64,000 nucleotides of DNA from assembly GCF_025152745.1 (NCBI RefSeq), contig NZ_CP104041.1, forward strand, positions 62,001 to 126,000. Reading direction: 5' to 3'. Shown here in pieces: positions 46,150-53,872 of the stretch. The DNA is from Rhizobium sp. WSM4643 (GTDB lineage: Bacteria; Pseudomonadota; Alphaproteobacteria; Rhizobiales; Rhizobiaceae). Positions within the stretch are counted from its first letter, which is position 1, and every line of letters starts with the position of its first letter. Under the pieces are notes generated by a model that did not search any database, had not been told where the DNA came from, and worked only from the letters and a program-made list of their open reading frames with translations. A program made the position numbers and the translations under genes.

Positions 46150-46926
46150 ATGAGGCGAGAAGAGCGTCAGCAGTTGATCGTCAACCTGCTCGTCGAAAAC
46201 AAGACCGTCGATCTCGACGACCTTGCCGATCGCTTCACCGTGTCAAAGATGACGATCCATCGCGATCTCGATGATCTCGAGCAGGCGGGTGTCCTGCGCA
46301 AGGTTCGCGGCGGCGCGACTATTGACGCAGGGACGCAGTTCGAAAGCGACTTCCGTATTCGCGAGCGCCAGGGCAGCGAGGCCAAGCTGGCTATGGCTGA
46401 GACCGCGCTGGAACTGGTCGAGCCGGGGATGACGGTGATGGTGAACGACGGCTCGATGGCGGCCGTGCTCGGGGAAATGCTGCTGCAGAAGCGGCCGCTG
46501 ACGTTGATCACCAACAATGCGGCGATCATGGAGCGGCTGAAAGACGAAACCGGCATCACGCTGATCGCGCTTGGTGGTATCTATTCGGCGAAATTCAACG
46601 CCTATCTCGGCGTCGTCACCGAGGAGGCACTGTCGCGGCTGAGGGCCGACATCGCCTTCATTTCGACGCCGGCCGTCAGCGGCGGGCGCGCCTATCACAT
46701 GGACGATAATGTCGTGCGCGCCAAGCGGGCTATGATCGCGTCGTCGACCAGGACCTGCCTTCTCGTCAATCACCAGCGCATCGGCCACACCGCCCTGCAT
46801 GTCATGGCGGATCTGGCTGACTTCGACGCCGTTATCACCGACAGCGCACCCGATGCTGCTGTCCTGGAGGAATTCGAGCAGGCGGGCATTACGCTCACCA
46901 TCGCATCAACGCAGGATCCGACATGA
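46150..46926 (+). CDS. eryR: DeoR-family regulator of the isomerase genes
   Basis: A 258-residue DeoR repressor. The HTH is at 18-45 (TVDLDDLADRFTVSKMTIHR, DLDDLEQAGVLRKVRGGA) and the sensor domain contains VMVNDGSMAAVLGEML, LITNNAAIMERL and LLVNHQRIGHTAL. In rhizobia a DeoR gene sits before the tpiB/rpiB pair of the erythritol locus and is called eryR. ATG 46150 is preferred since GGAG lies about six bases upstream and inverted repeats occupy the region before it. It overlaps the TpiA-like gene by four bases (ATGA). Confidence 0.88.
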   Translation: MRREERQQLIVNLLVENKTVDLDDLADRFTVSKMTIHRDLDDLEQAGVLRKVRGGATIDAGTQFESDFRIRERQGSEAKLAMAETALELVEPGMTVMVNDGSMAAVLGEMLLQKRPLTLITNNAAIMERLKDETGITLIALGGIYSAKFNAYLGVVTEEALSRLRADIAFISTPAVSGGRAYHMDDNVVRAKRAMIASSTRTCLLVNHQRIGHTALHVMADLADFDAVITDSAPDAAVLEEFEQAGITLTIASTQDPT

Positions 46927-47693
46927 CCGAAAAGCCGCGCTTCTGGATTGGCACCAGCTGGAAGATGAACAAGACGCTTGCTGAAGCCGAGCATTTCGCC
47001 CGCGGTCTCAAAGCTGCCGATGCCGCACGCGATCCGCGTATCCAGCGCTTCGTCATTCCGTCTTTCACGGCCGTGCGCGAGATCAAGGCGATGCTTGCCA
47101 AGACCTCGGTGAAGGTCGGCGCGCAGACCATGCATTGGGCCGACCAGGGCGCCTGGACCGGCGAAGTCTCGCCCGTAATGCTGAAGGACTGCAATCTCGA
47201 TCTCGTCGAACTCGGCCATTCCGAGCGGCGCGAACATTTTGGAGAGACCGACGAGACAGTGGGGCTGAAGACCGAAGCAGCGGTTCGCCACGGTCTCATT
47301 CCGCTGATCTGCATTGGCGAGACGCTTTCCGACCGCGAAAGCGGAAAGGCCGCCGACATCCTCGCCACCCAGGTGCGCGGCGCGCTTTCGAAACTTTCGG
47401 GTGCGCAAAAAGATGCCGAAATCCTGCTGGCCTACGAGCCTGTCTGGGCAATCGGCGACAAGGGCATCCCGGCGACCGCAGATTATGCGGATGCCCGCCA
47501 GTCTGAAATCATCGCCGTTGCCGAAGCTGTGCTGGGCCGGAAGATTCCCTGCCTTTATGGCGGGTCGGTCAACCCGCAGAACTGCGAAGAACTGATCTCG
47601 AGCCCGCATATCGACGGGCTCTTCATCGGCCGTTCGGCCTGGAACGTCGAAGGTTACCTCGACATCCTGGCAAGATGCGCCGCCAAACTCTGA
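46923..47693 (+). CDS. tpiA2: Triose-phosphate-isomerase-like enzyme of erythritol catabolism
   Basis: A 256-residue TIM. Catalytic residues are visible: the Asn/Lys pair in [14 protein letters not shown], His in [15 protein letters not shown] and Glu in [17 protein letters not shown], then the phosphate loop [14 protein letters not shown]. The TSWKMNK start (usual housekeeping form: GNWKMN or GNWKMNG) marks the secondary paralogue. In Brucella the counterpart (EryH) is one of the isomerases leading from tetrulose-4-phosphate to D-erythrose-4-phosphate. It is coupled to eryR and 11 bp before rpiB. Confidence 0.9.
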   Translation: MTEKPRFWIGTSWKMNKTLAEAEHFARGLKAADAARDPRIQRFVIPSFTAVREIKAMLAKTSVKVGAQTMHWADQGAWTGEVSPVMLKDCNLDLVELGHSERREHFGETDETVGLKTEAAVRHGLIPLICIGETLSDRESGKAADILATQVRGALSKLSGAQKDAEILLAYEPVWAIGDKGIPATADYADARQSEIIAVAEAVLGRKIPCLYGGSVNPQNCEELISSPHIDGLFIGRSAWNVEGYLDILARCAAKL

Positions 47694-47704
47694 GGAGAAA
47701 GACA

Positions 47705-48160
47705 ATGAAGCTTGCCGTTGCAGGAGACAGTGCCGGCGAAGGCCTCGCCAAGGTTCTGGCCGACCATCTGAAGGACCGCTTCGACGTCTACGAAGTCTCG
47801 CGCACCAGCGCCGGTGCCGATCCTTTCTACGCCAACCTCTCGGATCGCGTCGCCTCAGGCGTCATCGACGGCACCTACGACAAGGCGATCCTCGTTTGCG
47901 GCACCGGCATCGGCGTCTGCATTTCGGCCAACAAGGTTCCGGGTATCCGCGCCGCCCTGACGCACGACACCTATTCGGCCGAGCGTGCAGCACTTTCCAA
48001 CAATGCGCAAATCATTACCATGGGGGCCCGCGTCATCGGAACGGAGCTTGCAAAGTCGATCGCTGATGCGTTTCTTGCCCAGACCTTCGACGAGAACGGC
48101 CGTTCTGCCGGTAACGTCAAGGCCATGGATGATCTCGACGCGAAGTACAGCGCCCGTTGA
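47705..48160 (+). CDS. rpiB: RpiB-like sugar-phosphate isomerase of erythritol catabolism
   Basis: A 151-residue RpiB/LacAB-family isomerase. Conserved text includes [40 protein letters not shown] (with the catalytic Cys), [20 protein letters not shown] and TMGARVIG. In Brucella the counterpart, EryI, performs the last isomerisation to D-erythrose-4-phosphate, which enters the pentose phosphate pathway. AGGAG eight bases before ATG 47705. Final gene of the locus; about 215 bp of non-coding DNA follow. Confidence 0.9.
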   Translation: MKLAVAGDSAGEGLAKVLADHLKDRFDVYEVSRTSAGADPFYANLSDRVASGVIDGTYDKAILVCGTGIGVCISANKVPGIRAALTHDTYSAERAALSNNAQIITMGARVIGTELAKSIADAFLAQTFDENGRSAGNVKAMDDLDAKYSAR

Positions 48161-48317
48161 ACAATGCTGGCGGTGAAACCGGACATATCCTGGTGGTTGC
48201 CGCCTCGTTCAAACGCACGTCACGACAAAAAGAGTCATCGAATCAAAAACATCTCCAGACTCGGAATACGGGAGATCTCCACGTGTTAAGTCCTTGAATT
48301 TAGATTCGTTTCGACTC

Positions 48318-48343
48318 GGAACAATTTGCCAGGTGATTCAGTT
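48318..48343 (+). promoter_or_regulatory. Candidate RpoE2/EcfG-type general-stress promoter for ku genes
   Basis: GGAAC (48318-48322) is followed after 19 bases by TT (48342-48343), matching the GGAAC-N18/19-TT form described for RpoE2 in Sinorhizobium. It lies 34 bp before the first ku start. Confidence 0.5.
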
Positions 48344-48376
48344 GAATCGCGTTGGTTGTGTGAGGGAGTCGCGCAG

Positions 48377-49276
48377 ATGGTTGCCCCGCGGGCGAATTGG
48401 AAAGGCTACATCAAGTTTGGAGAAGTCGCGTTTCCTGTCGCGCTCTACACTGCGGCATCCTCCTCCGAACGGATCGCCTTCAACACTCTGAACCGAAAAA
48501 CCGGCAATCGGGTTCGGCGCGAGTTCGTCGACAGTGAAACCGGCGATCCCGTCGAGCGCGAGGATCAGGTCAAGGGTTTCGAGATCGAGGACGGGCGATA
48601 TGTCGTGCTTGAACCCGACGAAGTCGCGTCCGCGATTCCGAACAGCGATAAGACACTTACGGTCGAGGCGTTCATTCCCTGCGATGAAGTCGACGATGTC
48701 TATTTCGACAAGCCCTATTACCTTGCTCCCGACAAGTTGGGCGGCGACGCCTACAAGCTGCTGCGCGACGGCATGAAAAAGGCCAGGGTTGCTGCGATTG
48801 CTCGCACGGTGTTGTTCCGGCGTCTGCGCGCCGTTCTCATTCGGCCGCACGGCAACGGCCTGGTCGGTTCCACCTTGAACTATGACTATGAGGTCCGTTC
48901 GTCGCAAAAGGCTTTCGAGGAAATGCCGGACCTCAAGATCGAAGGTGAGATGCTGGAGCTCGCCAAACACATCATCAACACGAAAAAAGGCCAATTTGAT
49001 CCCAAGCAGTTCGACGACCGCTATGAGGCGGCGGTGGCAGAGCTTGTGAAGGCCAAGATTGAGGGCCGGACGCTGCCGAAGAAGAAAACGCCCCCGGCAT
49101 CCAAGCCCAGCGACCTGCTTCAGGCGCTGCGTGAAAGTGCTGGAATGTCCGCGCCCGCCAAGACCAAGCGCTCAGCGGTTAACGCCGATGGCGGAAAGGG
49201 GCGCCAGAAGGCAGCGCGTGCGACGTCGACGAAATCGCGTGGCACCGGTGGCGTTCAACACCGCCGCGCCAGCTGA
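48377..49276 (+). CDS. ku: Ku protein (non-homologous end joining), first copy
   Basis: A 299-residue bacterial Ku. The core begins WKGYIKFGEVAFPVALY and contains FNTLNRKTGNRVRREFVDSE, VKGFEIEDGRYVVLEPDEV, and the dimer/DNA region AKHIINTKKGQFDPKQFDDRYEAA, all standard for the Ku70/Ku80 bridge-type domain. The last about 45 residues are basic (AKTKRSAVNADGGKGRQKAA), a DNA- or ligase-binding tail. It binds double-strand ends as a dimer and recruits LigD. GGGAG precedes ATG 48377. The second ku starts 12 bp on. Confidence 0.93.
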   Translation: MVAPRANWKGYIKFGEVAFPVALYTAASSSERIAFNTLNRKTGNRVRREFVDSETGDPVEREDQVKGFEIEDGRYVVLEPDEVASAIPNSDKTLTVEAFIPCDEVDDVYFDKPYYLAPDKLGGDAYKLLRDGMKKARVAAIARTVLFRRLRAVLIRPHGNGLVGSTLNYDYEVRSSQKAFEEMPDLKIEGEMLELAKHIINTKKGQFDPKQFDDRYEAAVAELVKAKIEGRTLPKKKTPPASKPSDLLQALRESAGMSAPAKTKRSAVNADGGKGRQKAARATSTKSRGTGGVQHRRAS

Positions 49277-49288
49277 TTGGAGGATTCG

Positions 49289-50107
49289 ATGGCGCTTCGT
49301 CCCCACTGGAAAGGCTACCTCAAGCTCTCGCTCGTCACCTGCCCCGTTCAGATGATGCCGGCGACGTCGGAAAATGAGAAGGTCCGCTTCCACACCTTGA
49401 ACCGAGAGACGCAGAACCGCGTCGTCAGTCATTATGTCGATTCCGTCACCGGCAAGGAGGTGAAGGACGAAGACGAGGTGAAGGGTTATCAGCGTGGCGA
49501 GAACGAGTATGTCATTCTGGAAGACGAGGAACTCGAAAGTATCGCGCTCGACAGTACCAAGACAATCGACATCGAAGTTTTCGCACCGCGCGACGGCGTC
49601 GACTGGATCTGGCTCGATACGCCCTACTATCTTTCTCCGGACGATCCGGTCGGCCAGGAGGCATTTTCGGTCATCCGCGACGCCATGGCTGCCGAGAATA
49701 TGGTCGGCATATCAAGACTTGTAATCTCAAGGCGGGAACGCGCCGTCATGCTGGAGCCACGCGGCAAGGGCATCGTACTTTGGACGCTGCGTTATGGGGA
49801 TGAGGTGCGCGATGCCGAGATCTATTTCGAGAAAGTCGATGACCAGCCTGCCGACAGCGAAATGATGCCGCTTGTCCAGCAGTTGATTAAAAAGCAGACG
49901 CAGCACTGGAGCCCGAAGATGGTTTCCGATCCGGTTCAGGACAAGCTCCTCGACATCATCGACGCGAAGAAGAAGCAGATGAAAAAGCCGAGCAGGACAA
50001 CGTCCAAGTCCAAGGAAAAGCAAGAGCCGGCACCAAGCAATGTCATCAACATCATGGATGCCCTGCGCAAGTCGGTCGAAGCGGAAAACCGCCCCGGAAG
50101 GCGCTAG
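49289..50107 (+). CDS. ku: Ku protein, second copy
   Basis: A 272-residue Ku (WKGYLKLSLVTCPVQMMPAT, FHTLNRETQNRVVSHYVDSV, VKGYQRGENEYVILEDEELE, VQQLIKKQTQHWSPKMVSDP). It is clearly diverged from its tandem neighbour in the core and tail (KKKQMKKPSRTTSKSKEKQE), so heterodimers or separate roles are possible, as in rhizobia with several ku genes. GGAGG five bases before ATG 49289. The ligase gene starts eight bases after its stop. Confidence 0.93.
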   Translation: MALRPHWKGYLKLSLVTCPVQMMPATSENEKVRFHTLNRETQNRVVSHYVDSVTGKEVKDEDEVKGYQRGENEYVILEDEELESIALDSTKTIDIEVFAPRDGVDWIWLDTPYYLSPDDPVGQEAFSVIRDAMAAENMVGISRLVISRRERAVMLEPRGKGIVLWTLRYGDEVRDAEIYFEKVDDQPADSEMMPLVQQLIKKQTQHWSPKMVSDPVQDKLLDIIDAKKKQMKKPSRTTSKSKEKQEPAPSNVINIMDALRKSVEAENRPGRR

Positions 50108-50115
50108 GCCTGATC

Positions 50116-51174
50116 ATGACGCGCCCGCGCCGCCCAATTCGGCCCTTGCTCGACGAATCTCACCCAATGCTGCAGTCTCGTCCGATCCGCAAGCGCGATC
50201 GCGACCAGCCCAGTCTGCCCTTCGATCCAATGCCGTCGCGCATCGAGCCTTGCCTCGCACTGCTGAAGCCGACCGTGCCCGTGGGGCCGGATTGGCTCTA
50301 TGAGGTGAAGTTGGATGGCTATCGATTGGCAATCCATATTGAGCCGAAGGGCGTGCGGGTCATCACCCGCGGCGGACATGATTGGACACATCGCTTCCCC
50401 GCCATCGCCACGGCGGCAAAGGAGCTTGGGGCAACGACCGCCATTCTCGACGGCGAGGCTGTCGTACTCGATGATCATGGCCGATCGGATTTTGGCGCCC
50501 TGCAGCGTTCGCTCGGCGGGCGGGGCGGCAAGCGGGTGTCGACCGAGTCAATCCTCGTTGCCTTCGACCTTCTCTATCTCGATGGACACGATCTGACAGG
50601 CACCGAGCTTGACGTACGCCGGCACCTGCTTGAAGACCTGATACCGGACGGCGATGATCAGACGATCCGCATCTCCGAAGAAGTAGACCTGCCGGCCGAA
50701 GACCTCCTCGAGCACGCCTGCCATCGTCATCTGGAAGGCATCATTGCCAAACATCGCGACCGGCCCTACCGCAGTGGCCGCACGGGCGACTGGCTGAAGA
50801 TCAAGTGCGTCCAGAGCGAGAGCTTCATGATCGTCGGTTATGAGCAGTCAGCATCCGCCCGCGGCGGCATCGGCAGCCTGCTTGTGGCCGGCAGACAAGG
50901 CTTCGACTGGGTTTACGTGGGGTCGGTGGGGACTGGTTTCACTGCCAGGGATGCTGAACACCTGAAAAAGACGCTGGACCGGCTGAAGACGAGCCGGCCG
51001 GTCGTTCCCTTGAAGGGCAAGCGCCTCGTCTTCGTCCAGCCGACGCTGATTGCCGAGATCGAGTTTCGCGGCTGGACCGATGACGGCAATCTCCGCCATG
51101 CGTCCTACAAGGGGCTGCGCGAGGTTCAAGACAACGCCGCTGTCTTCGATATGACTGGCTTCATGGGCGATTGA
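50116..51174 (+). CDS. ligD: ATP-dependent DNA ligase (LigD-type, ligase domain only)
   Basis: A 352-residue ligase. The adenylated lysine is K65 in YEVKLDGYRL (motif I), with later motifs AILDGEAVVLDDHGRSDFG, LVAFDLLYLDGHDL, EGIIAKHRDRPYRSGRTGDW and WLKIKCVQSESFMIVGY, then an OB-fold domain. The polymerase and phosphoesterase domains of full-length LigD are missing, so it can seal ends but needs other enzymes to process them. Start could also be one of the internal Met codons at 18 or 39. It forms a three-gene NHEJ operon with the two ku genes. Confidence 0.88.
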   Translation: MTRPRRPIRPLLDESHPMLQSRPIRKRDRDQPSLPFDPMPSRIEPCLALLKPTVPVGPDWLYEVKLDGYRLAIHIEPKGVRVITRGGHDWTHRFPAIATAAKELGATTAILDGEAVVLDDHGRSDFGALQRSLGGRGGKRVSTESILVAFDLLYLDGHDLTGTELDVRRHLLEDLIPDGDDQTIRISEEVDLPAEDLLEHACHRHLEGIIAKHRDRPYRSGRTGDWLKIKCVQSESFMIVGYEQSASARGGIGSLLVAGRQGFDWVYVGSVGTGFTARDAEHLKKTLDRLKTSRPVVPLKGKRLVFVQPTLIAEIEFRGWTDDGNLRHASYKGLREVQDNAAVFDMTGFMGD

Positions 51175-51195
51175 GGGCCGCGATCACGGCGGCCC
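51175..51195 (+). terminator. Hairpin after the ku-ku-ligD operon
   Basis: GGGCCGC (51175-51181) and GCGGCCC (51189-51195), a perfect 7-bp stem with 7-base loop, immediately after the ligase stop. No T-run follows, so termination strength is uncertain. Confidence 0.5.
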
Positions 51196-51320
51196 CACAT
51201 GGAGCGGCCGAGCAGGCCAGCTAAATCGATCGCATGAAACAAGCTAAATAGTCGACGAAGCAGCCGAGATCCCTTATGCCGCTCATATGTCGATCCGACT
51301 GGCAACAGAAAGTCATTACC

Positions 51321-51554
51321 ATGGCAAACCCGCCCCGCCGACCTGTCAATCCAATGGATGCTGCAGAAGCATTGTTCAAACCCGCGAAGAAGAAGGCGGA
51401 ACAAGCTGTTGAGCGGCCAGCACTGCCGAATGTCAAGGAGCTTGTTTCGCTCAAGATCGACAGTGATGTGCTTGCTTTTTTCCAGGAAAATGGCGCCGGC
51501 TGGCAGGATCGTATCAACGATACGTTGCGCGCTGCGATGAAGAACGGCCTCTAA
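51321..51554 (+). CDS. Orphan BrnA-like antitoxin-domain protein
   Basis: A 77-residue protein whose C-terminal half, VSLKIDSDVLAFFQENGAGW QDRINDTLRAAM, follows the ribbon-helix-helix-type text of BrnA antitoxins (dimerising RHH that binds its own operator). The N-terminal half is basic and linker-like (PAKKKAEQAVERPA). No BrnT toxin gene is seen next to it on either strand. It may be a solitary regulator. No convincing ribosome site precedes ATG 51321. Confidence 0.7.
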   Translation: MANPPRRPVNPMDAAEALFKPAKKKAEQAVERPALPNVKELVSLKIDSDVLAFFQENGAGWQDRINDTLRAAMKNGL

Positions 51555-51603
51555 CCCTGTTGCACCGTCTGGTACGCCACGGGTGATCGCTGTGATGCAC
51601 GGC

Positions 51604-51732
51604 TCAGCCAGCAAGCGCCAGATCCGGCAAGCTGACGCGACGCTTCTCTACGGGGCGAAAGATCTGCATCATAACCACGCCATCGTGCTTCAGCGCTTTC
51701 TCGGCAAAGGCTGACGCGTCGGCGACCGACAT
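51604..51732 (-). CDS. Possible small protein of 42 residues
   Basis: A minus-strand frame from ATG 51732 reads MSVADASAFAEKALKHDGVV and continues MMQIFRPVEKRRVSLPDLAL-AG. Unlike antisense noise in this GC-rich DNA it has a balanced composition and no Arg/Pro runs. An AGGG lies about 11 bases upstream. I recognise no family. It occupies most of the 312-bp gap between the BrnA-like and DUF4142 genes; nothing else is seen there. Confidence 0.4.
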   Translation of the reverse strand: MSVADASAFAEKALKHDGVVMMQIFRPVEKRRVSLPDLALAG

Positions 51733-51866
51733 TGATGACAAGCGCCCTTTCCGTGTCCGAAATTTCCGGGAACCTTTTCGACAAACCTGCATCCAACGTT
51801 CGCTTCCGAAGGCGCATCACCGTTGCCGCCGGAAGGCATTCGGTCACGACACAAGGGAGACAGATC

Positions 51867-52388
51867 ATGTTGAAACGAATTCTCGGCGCCACCCTGATGG
51901 CGGCAGCGCTCGGCACGGCTTCGATCGCCGCCGACGCCAAGCCGACCGATCCTCAGATCGCCCACATCGCCTATACGGCAGGGCAGATCGATGTCACGGC
52001 AGCAGAGCAGGCGTTGAAGAAAAGCAAGAATGCCGAAGTCATCGCTTTCGCCAAAACCATGGAGCGCGACCACAAGGCCGTCAACGACCAGGCGCTCGCC
52101 CTCGTCAAGAAGCTGAAAGTGACACCCGAAGACAACCCGGTCAGCCAATCCCTGTCGACAAAGGCGAATAAGGAGCTGAAGACGCTGGAGACACTCAACG
52201 GTGCAGCATTCGACAAGGCTTATGTCGAAAACGAAGTTGCCTATCACAAGTCGGTCAACGACGCGCTTGCCAACACCTTGATCCCTTCGGCGCAGAATAA
52301 AGAGCTCAAATCGCTGCTGGAAACGGGCCTGACCCTGTTCAAGGAACATCAGGTGCATGCCGAGCATCTGGCTTCGATAATCAAATAG
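51867..52388 (+). CDS. DUF4142 exported protein
   Basis: A 173-residue protein with a signal peptide of about 24 residues (MLKRILGATLMAAALGTASI, cleaved near ADA) and an all-alpha ferritin-like DUF4142 domain (AAEQALKKSKNAEVIAFAKT, MERDHKAVNDQALALVKKLK, VNDALANTLIPSAQNKELKS, LFKEHQVHAEHL). The role of DUF4142 is not known; the proteins are periplasmic and often linked to stress genes. GGGAGA before ATG 51867. It heads a small cluster with a cupredoxin and an ECF sigma factor. Confidence 0.87.
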   Translation: MLKRILGATLMAAALGTASIAADAKPTDPQIAHIAYTAGQIDVTAAEQALKKSKNAEVIAFAKTMERDHKAVNDQALALVKKLKVTPEDNPVSQSLSTKANKELKTLETLNGAAFDKAYVENEVAYHKSVNDALANTLIPSAQNKELKSLLETGLTLFKEHQVHAEHLASIIK

Positions 52389-52397
52389 GCAGGAGGG

Positions 52398-52718
52398 ATG
52401 GGCTCGCTCATGAAATCGCTCCCGCTGCTGTCTGTGCTGCTTTGGGCGGGCAACGGGGTTGCATCGGCGACGGAGTATCAGATCACCATCGCGGGCATGA
52501 AATTCGGCTCGCCGCCTGCCGAGCTGCATGTCGGCGATGTGATCGTCTGGAAAAACGATGATATATTCCGACACTCGGCAACCGCTCGCGACAAGAGCTT
52601 CGATGTCGACCTGCCGCCGAAATCGGAAGGCCGGATGACGATCGGCGAAGCGGGAGCGATCGATTTCTATTGTCGTTTTCATCCCGCGATGACGGGCAAA
52701 CTGGAGGTTCGGCCGTAG
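52398..52718 (+). CDS. Cupredoxin-like copper protein
   Basis: A 106-residue exported blue-copper-type protein. After a signal peptide (LPLLSVLLWAGNGVASA) the text YQITIAGMKFGSPPAELHVG, DVIVWKNDDIFRHSATARD and IDFYCRFHPAMTGKLEV gives copper ligands His (FRHS), Cys and His (YCRFH) and Met (PAM), as in amicyanin/pseudoazurin relatives. It probably moves electrons or handles copper in the periplasm. It starts nine bases after the DUF4142 stop; the ribosome site AGGAGG lies too close to ATG 52398, so ATG 52410 may be the real start. Confidence 0.85.
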   Translation: MGSLMKSLPLLSVLLWAGNGVASATEYQITIAGMKFGSPPAELHVGDVIVWKNDDIFRHSATARDKSFDVDLPPKSEGRMTIGEAGAIDFYCRFHPAMTGKLEVRP

Positions 52719-52759
52719 GCCGGGCTTCAATCGAACAGGTAAGCAGGCGGAGAATTTCC

Positions 52760-53473
52760 ATGGCAGCCATTCCAGTTCCGGCAGGGCAACATCGGCCGCA
52801 GACGTCGACACTGTCCGACGTCGATCTGGTGCCGCTGGCGAAAATGGGCGACGAGTCCGCCATCCGAACCATCGTGCAGCGGCACAATCAGCGTCTGTTC
52901 CGCACCGCGCGCGCCGTCATCCGCAATGATTGGGAAGCTGAAGATGTCGTCCAGGCGGCCTACACCAAGGCTTTCACCAATCTCGCGGCATTCCGCGGCG
53001 AGGCGCAACTCTCGACGTGGCTGACCCGCATTACGCTCAACGAGGCGCTCGGCCGTGTGCGGGCCCGAAAGAACACCACCGGGCTCGAGGAAATCGACAT
53101 GCAGACGACGGCGCCGGGTGGCGAAGTGTTACAGTTTCCGTCCTCTCTGTCTGCAACCGACCCGGAAACCGAGCTGTCCAGAAGCCAGGCGCGGCATCTC
53201 CTCGAAAACGCCGTCGACGAACTCCCCGATGATTTTCGCGCCGTCTTCGTGCTGCGGGATGTCGAGGGCATGAGCACAGAGGAGGCCGCATCTTATCTCG
53301 GCATAAGACCCGAAACGGCCAAGACCCGACTGCACCGGGCGCGCAAGATGATGCGCCAGTCGATCGAAAGGAAGCTCTCCGGAGCATTCTCGGCGCTGTT
53401 CCCGTTCGATGGCGCCCGTTGTGCCTACATGGCCGATCGCGTCATTGCCGCCCTTCACGACGACACGCGATGA
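52760..53473 (+). CDS. ECF-type RNA polymerase sigma factor
   Basis: A 237-residue ECF sigma factor. Region 2 is visible as AIRTIVQRHNQRLFRTARAV ... DWEAEDVVQAAYTKAFTNLA and FRGEAQLSTWLTRITLNEAL; region 4 as LPDDFRAVFVLRDVEGMSTE EAASYLGIRPETAKTRLHRA. It has about 50 extra residues beyond region 4 (SGAFSALFPFDGARCAYMAD), containing one Cys. No anti-sigma gene lies next to it. It is 41 bp behind the cupredoxin gene and probably in the same operon, so it may respond to redox or copper stress; that is inference. Confidence 0.88.
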   Translation: MAAIPVPAGQHRPQTSTLSDVDLVPLAKMGDESAIRTIVQRHNQRLFRTARAVIRNDWEAEDVVQAAYTKAFTNLAAFRGEAQLSTWLTRITLNEALGRVRARKNTTGLEEIDMQTTAPGGEVLQFPSSLSATDPETELSRSQARHLLENAVDELPDDFRAVFVLRDVEGMSTEEAASYLGIRPETAKTRLHRARKMMRQSIERKLSGAFSALFPFDGARCAYMADRVIAALHDDTR

Positions 53474-53872
53474 TGACTCGCAGTATCGACGGGAGAAATG
53501 CTCTGGCCTCAAGCGTCTCGGTCGCCGGCCTCGTCGGCCTGTCTTTCGCGCGATAGCAGTAGAAAGAGAAAACCTGCTGCCAGCACGCTGATCTGCTTGG
53601 ATAGCTCAGGCTTTCGAATGAAATCGCTGAAGAGGTCGCGCATCGGCGCGGGCGTATCCCCGCTTGCGGCTTACTCACACATCCGGATCCCCGTCGCATG
53701 AAAGAGATGATGTGTCACGCCGCGACTATCCATAATTCGCAGACATATACAATATGCGCACGAAACAATGCGTCGACAGTCCGCGTTCTGCCGGAAAATG
53801 CAAAAATTAACAGAGACTTAAGCAATTCGGATACTTCTCGCACATTAGTATGACTTATGTGACGGTGGTTTC
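53474..53872. other. Gap between sigma factor and TadG-like gene
   Basis: About 400 bp. The first part holds the small minus-strand ORF described separately (53509-53643). From 53700 to 53870 the DNA turns AT-rich (around 53740-53850), which suits a promoter for the TadG-like gene, but I find no well-spaced -35/-10 pair by eye. Confidence 0.5.
53509..53643 (-). CDS. Possible small membrane protein of 44 residues
   Basis: A minus-strand frame from ATG 53643 reads MRDLFSDFIRKPELSKQISV, then a hydrophobic stretch LAAGFLFLLLS, then a charged end RERQADEAGDRDA. The pattern of amphipathic start, one membrane span and polar tail is that of bona fide small membrane proteins. No good ribosome site is seen. 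It converges with the sigma factor gene. Confidence 0.4.
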   Translation of the reverse strand: MRDLFSDFIRKPELSKQISVLAAGFLFLLLSRERQADEAGDRDA

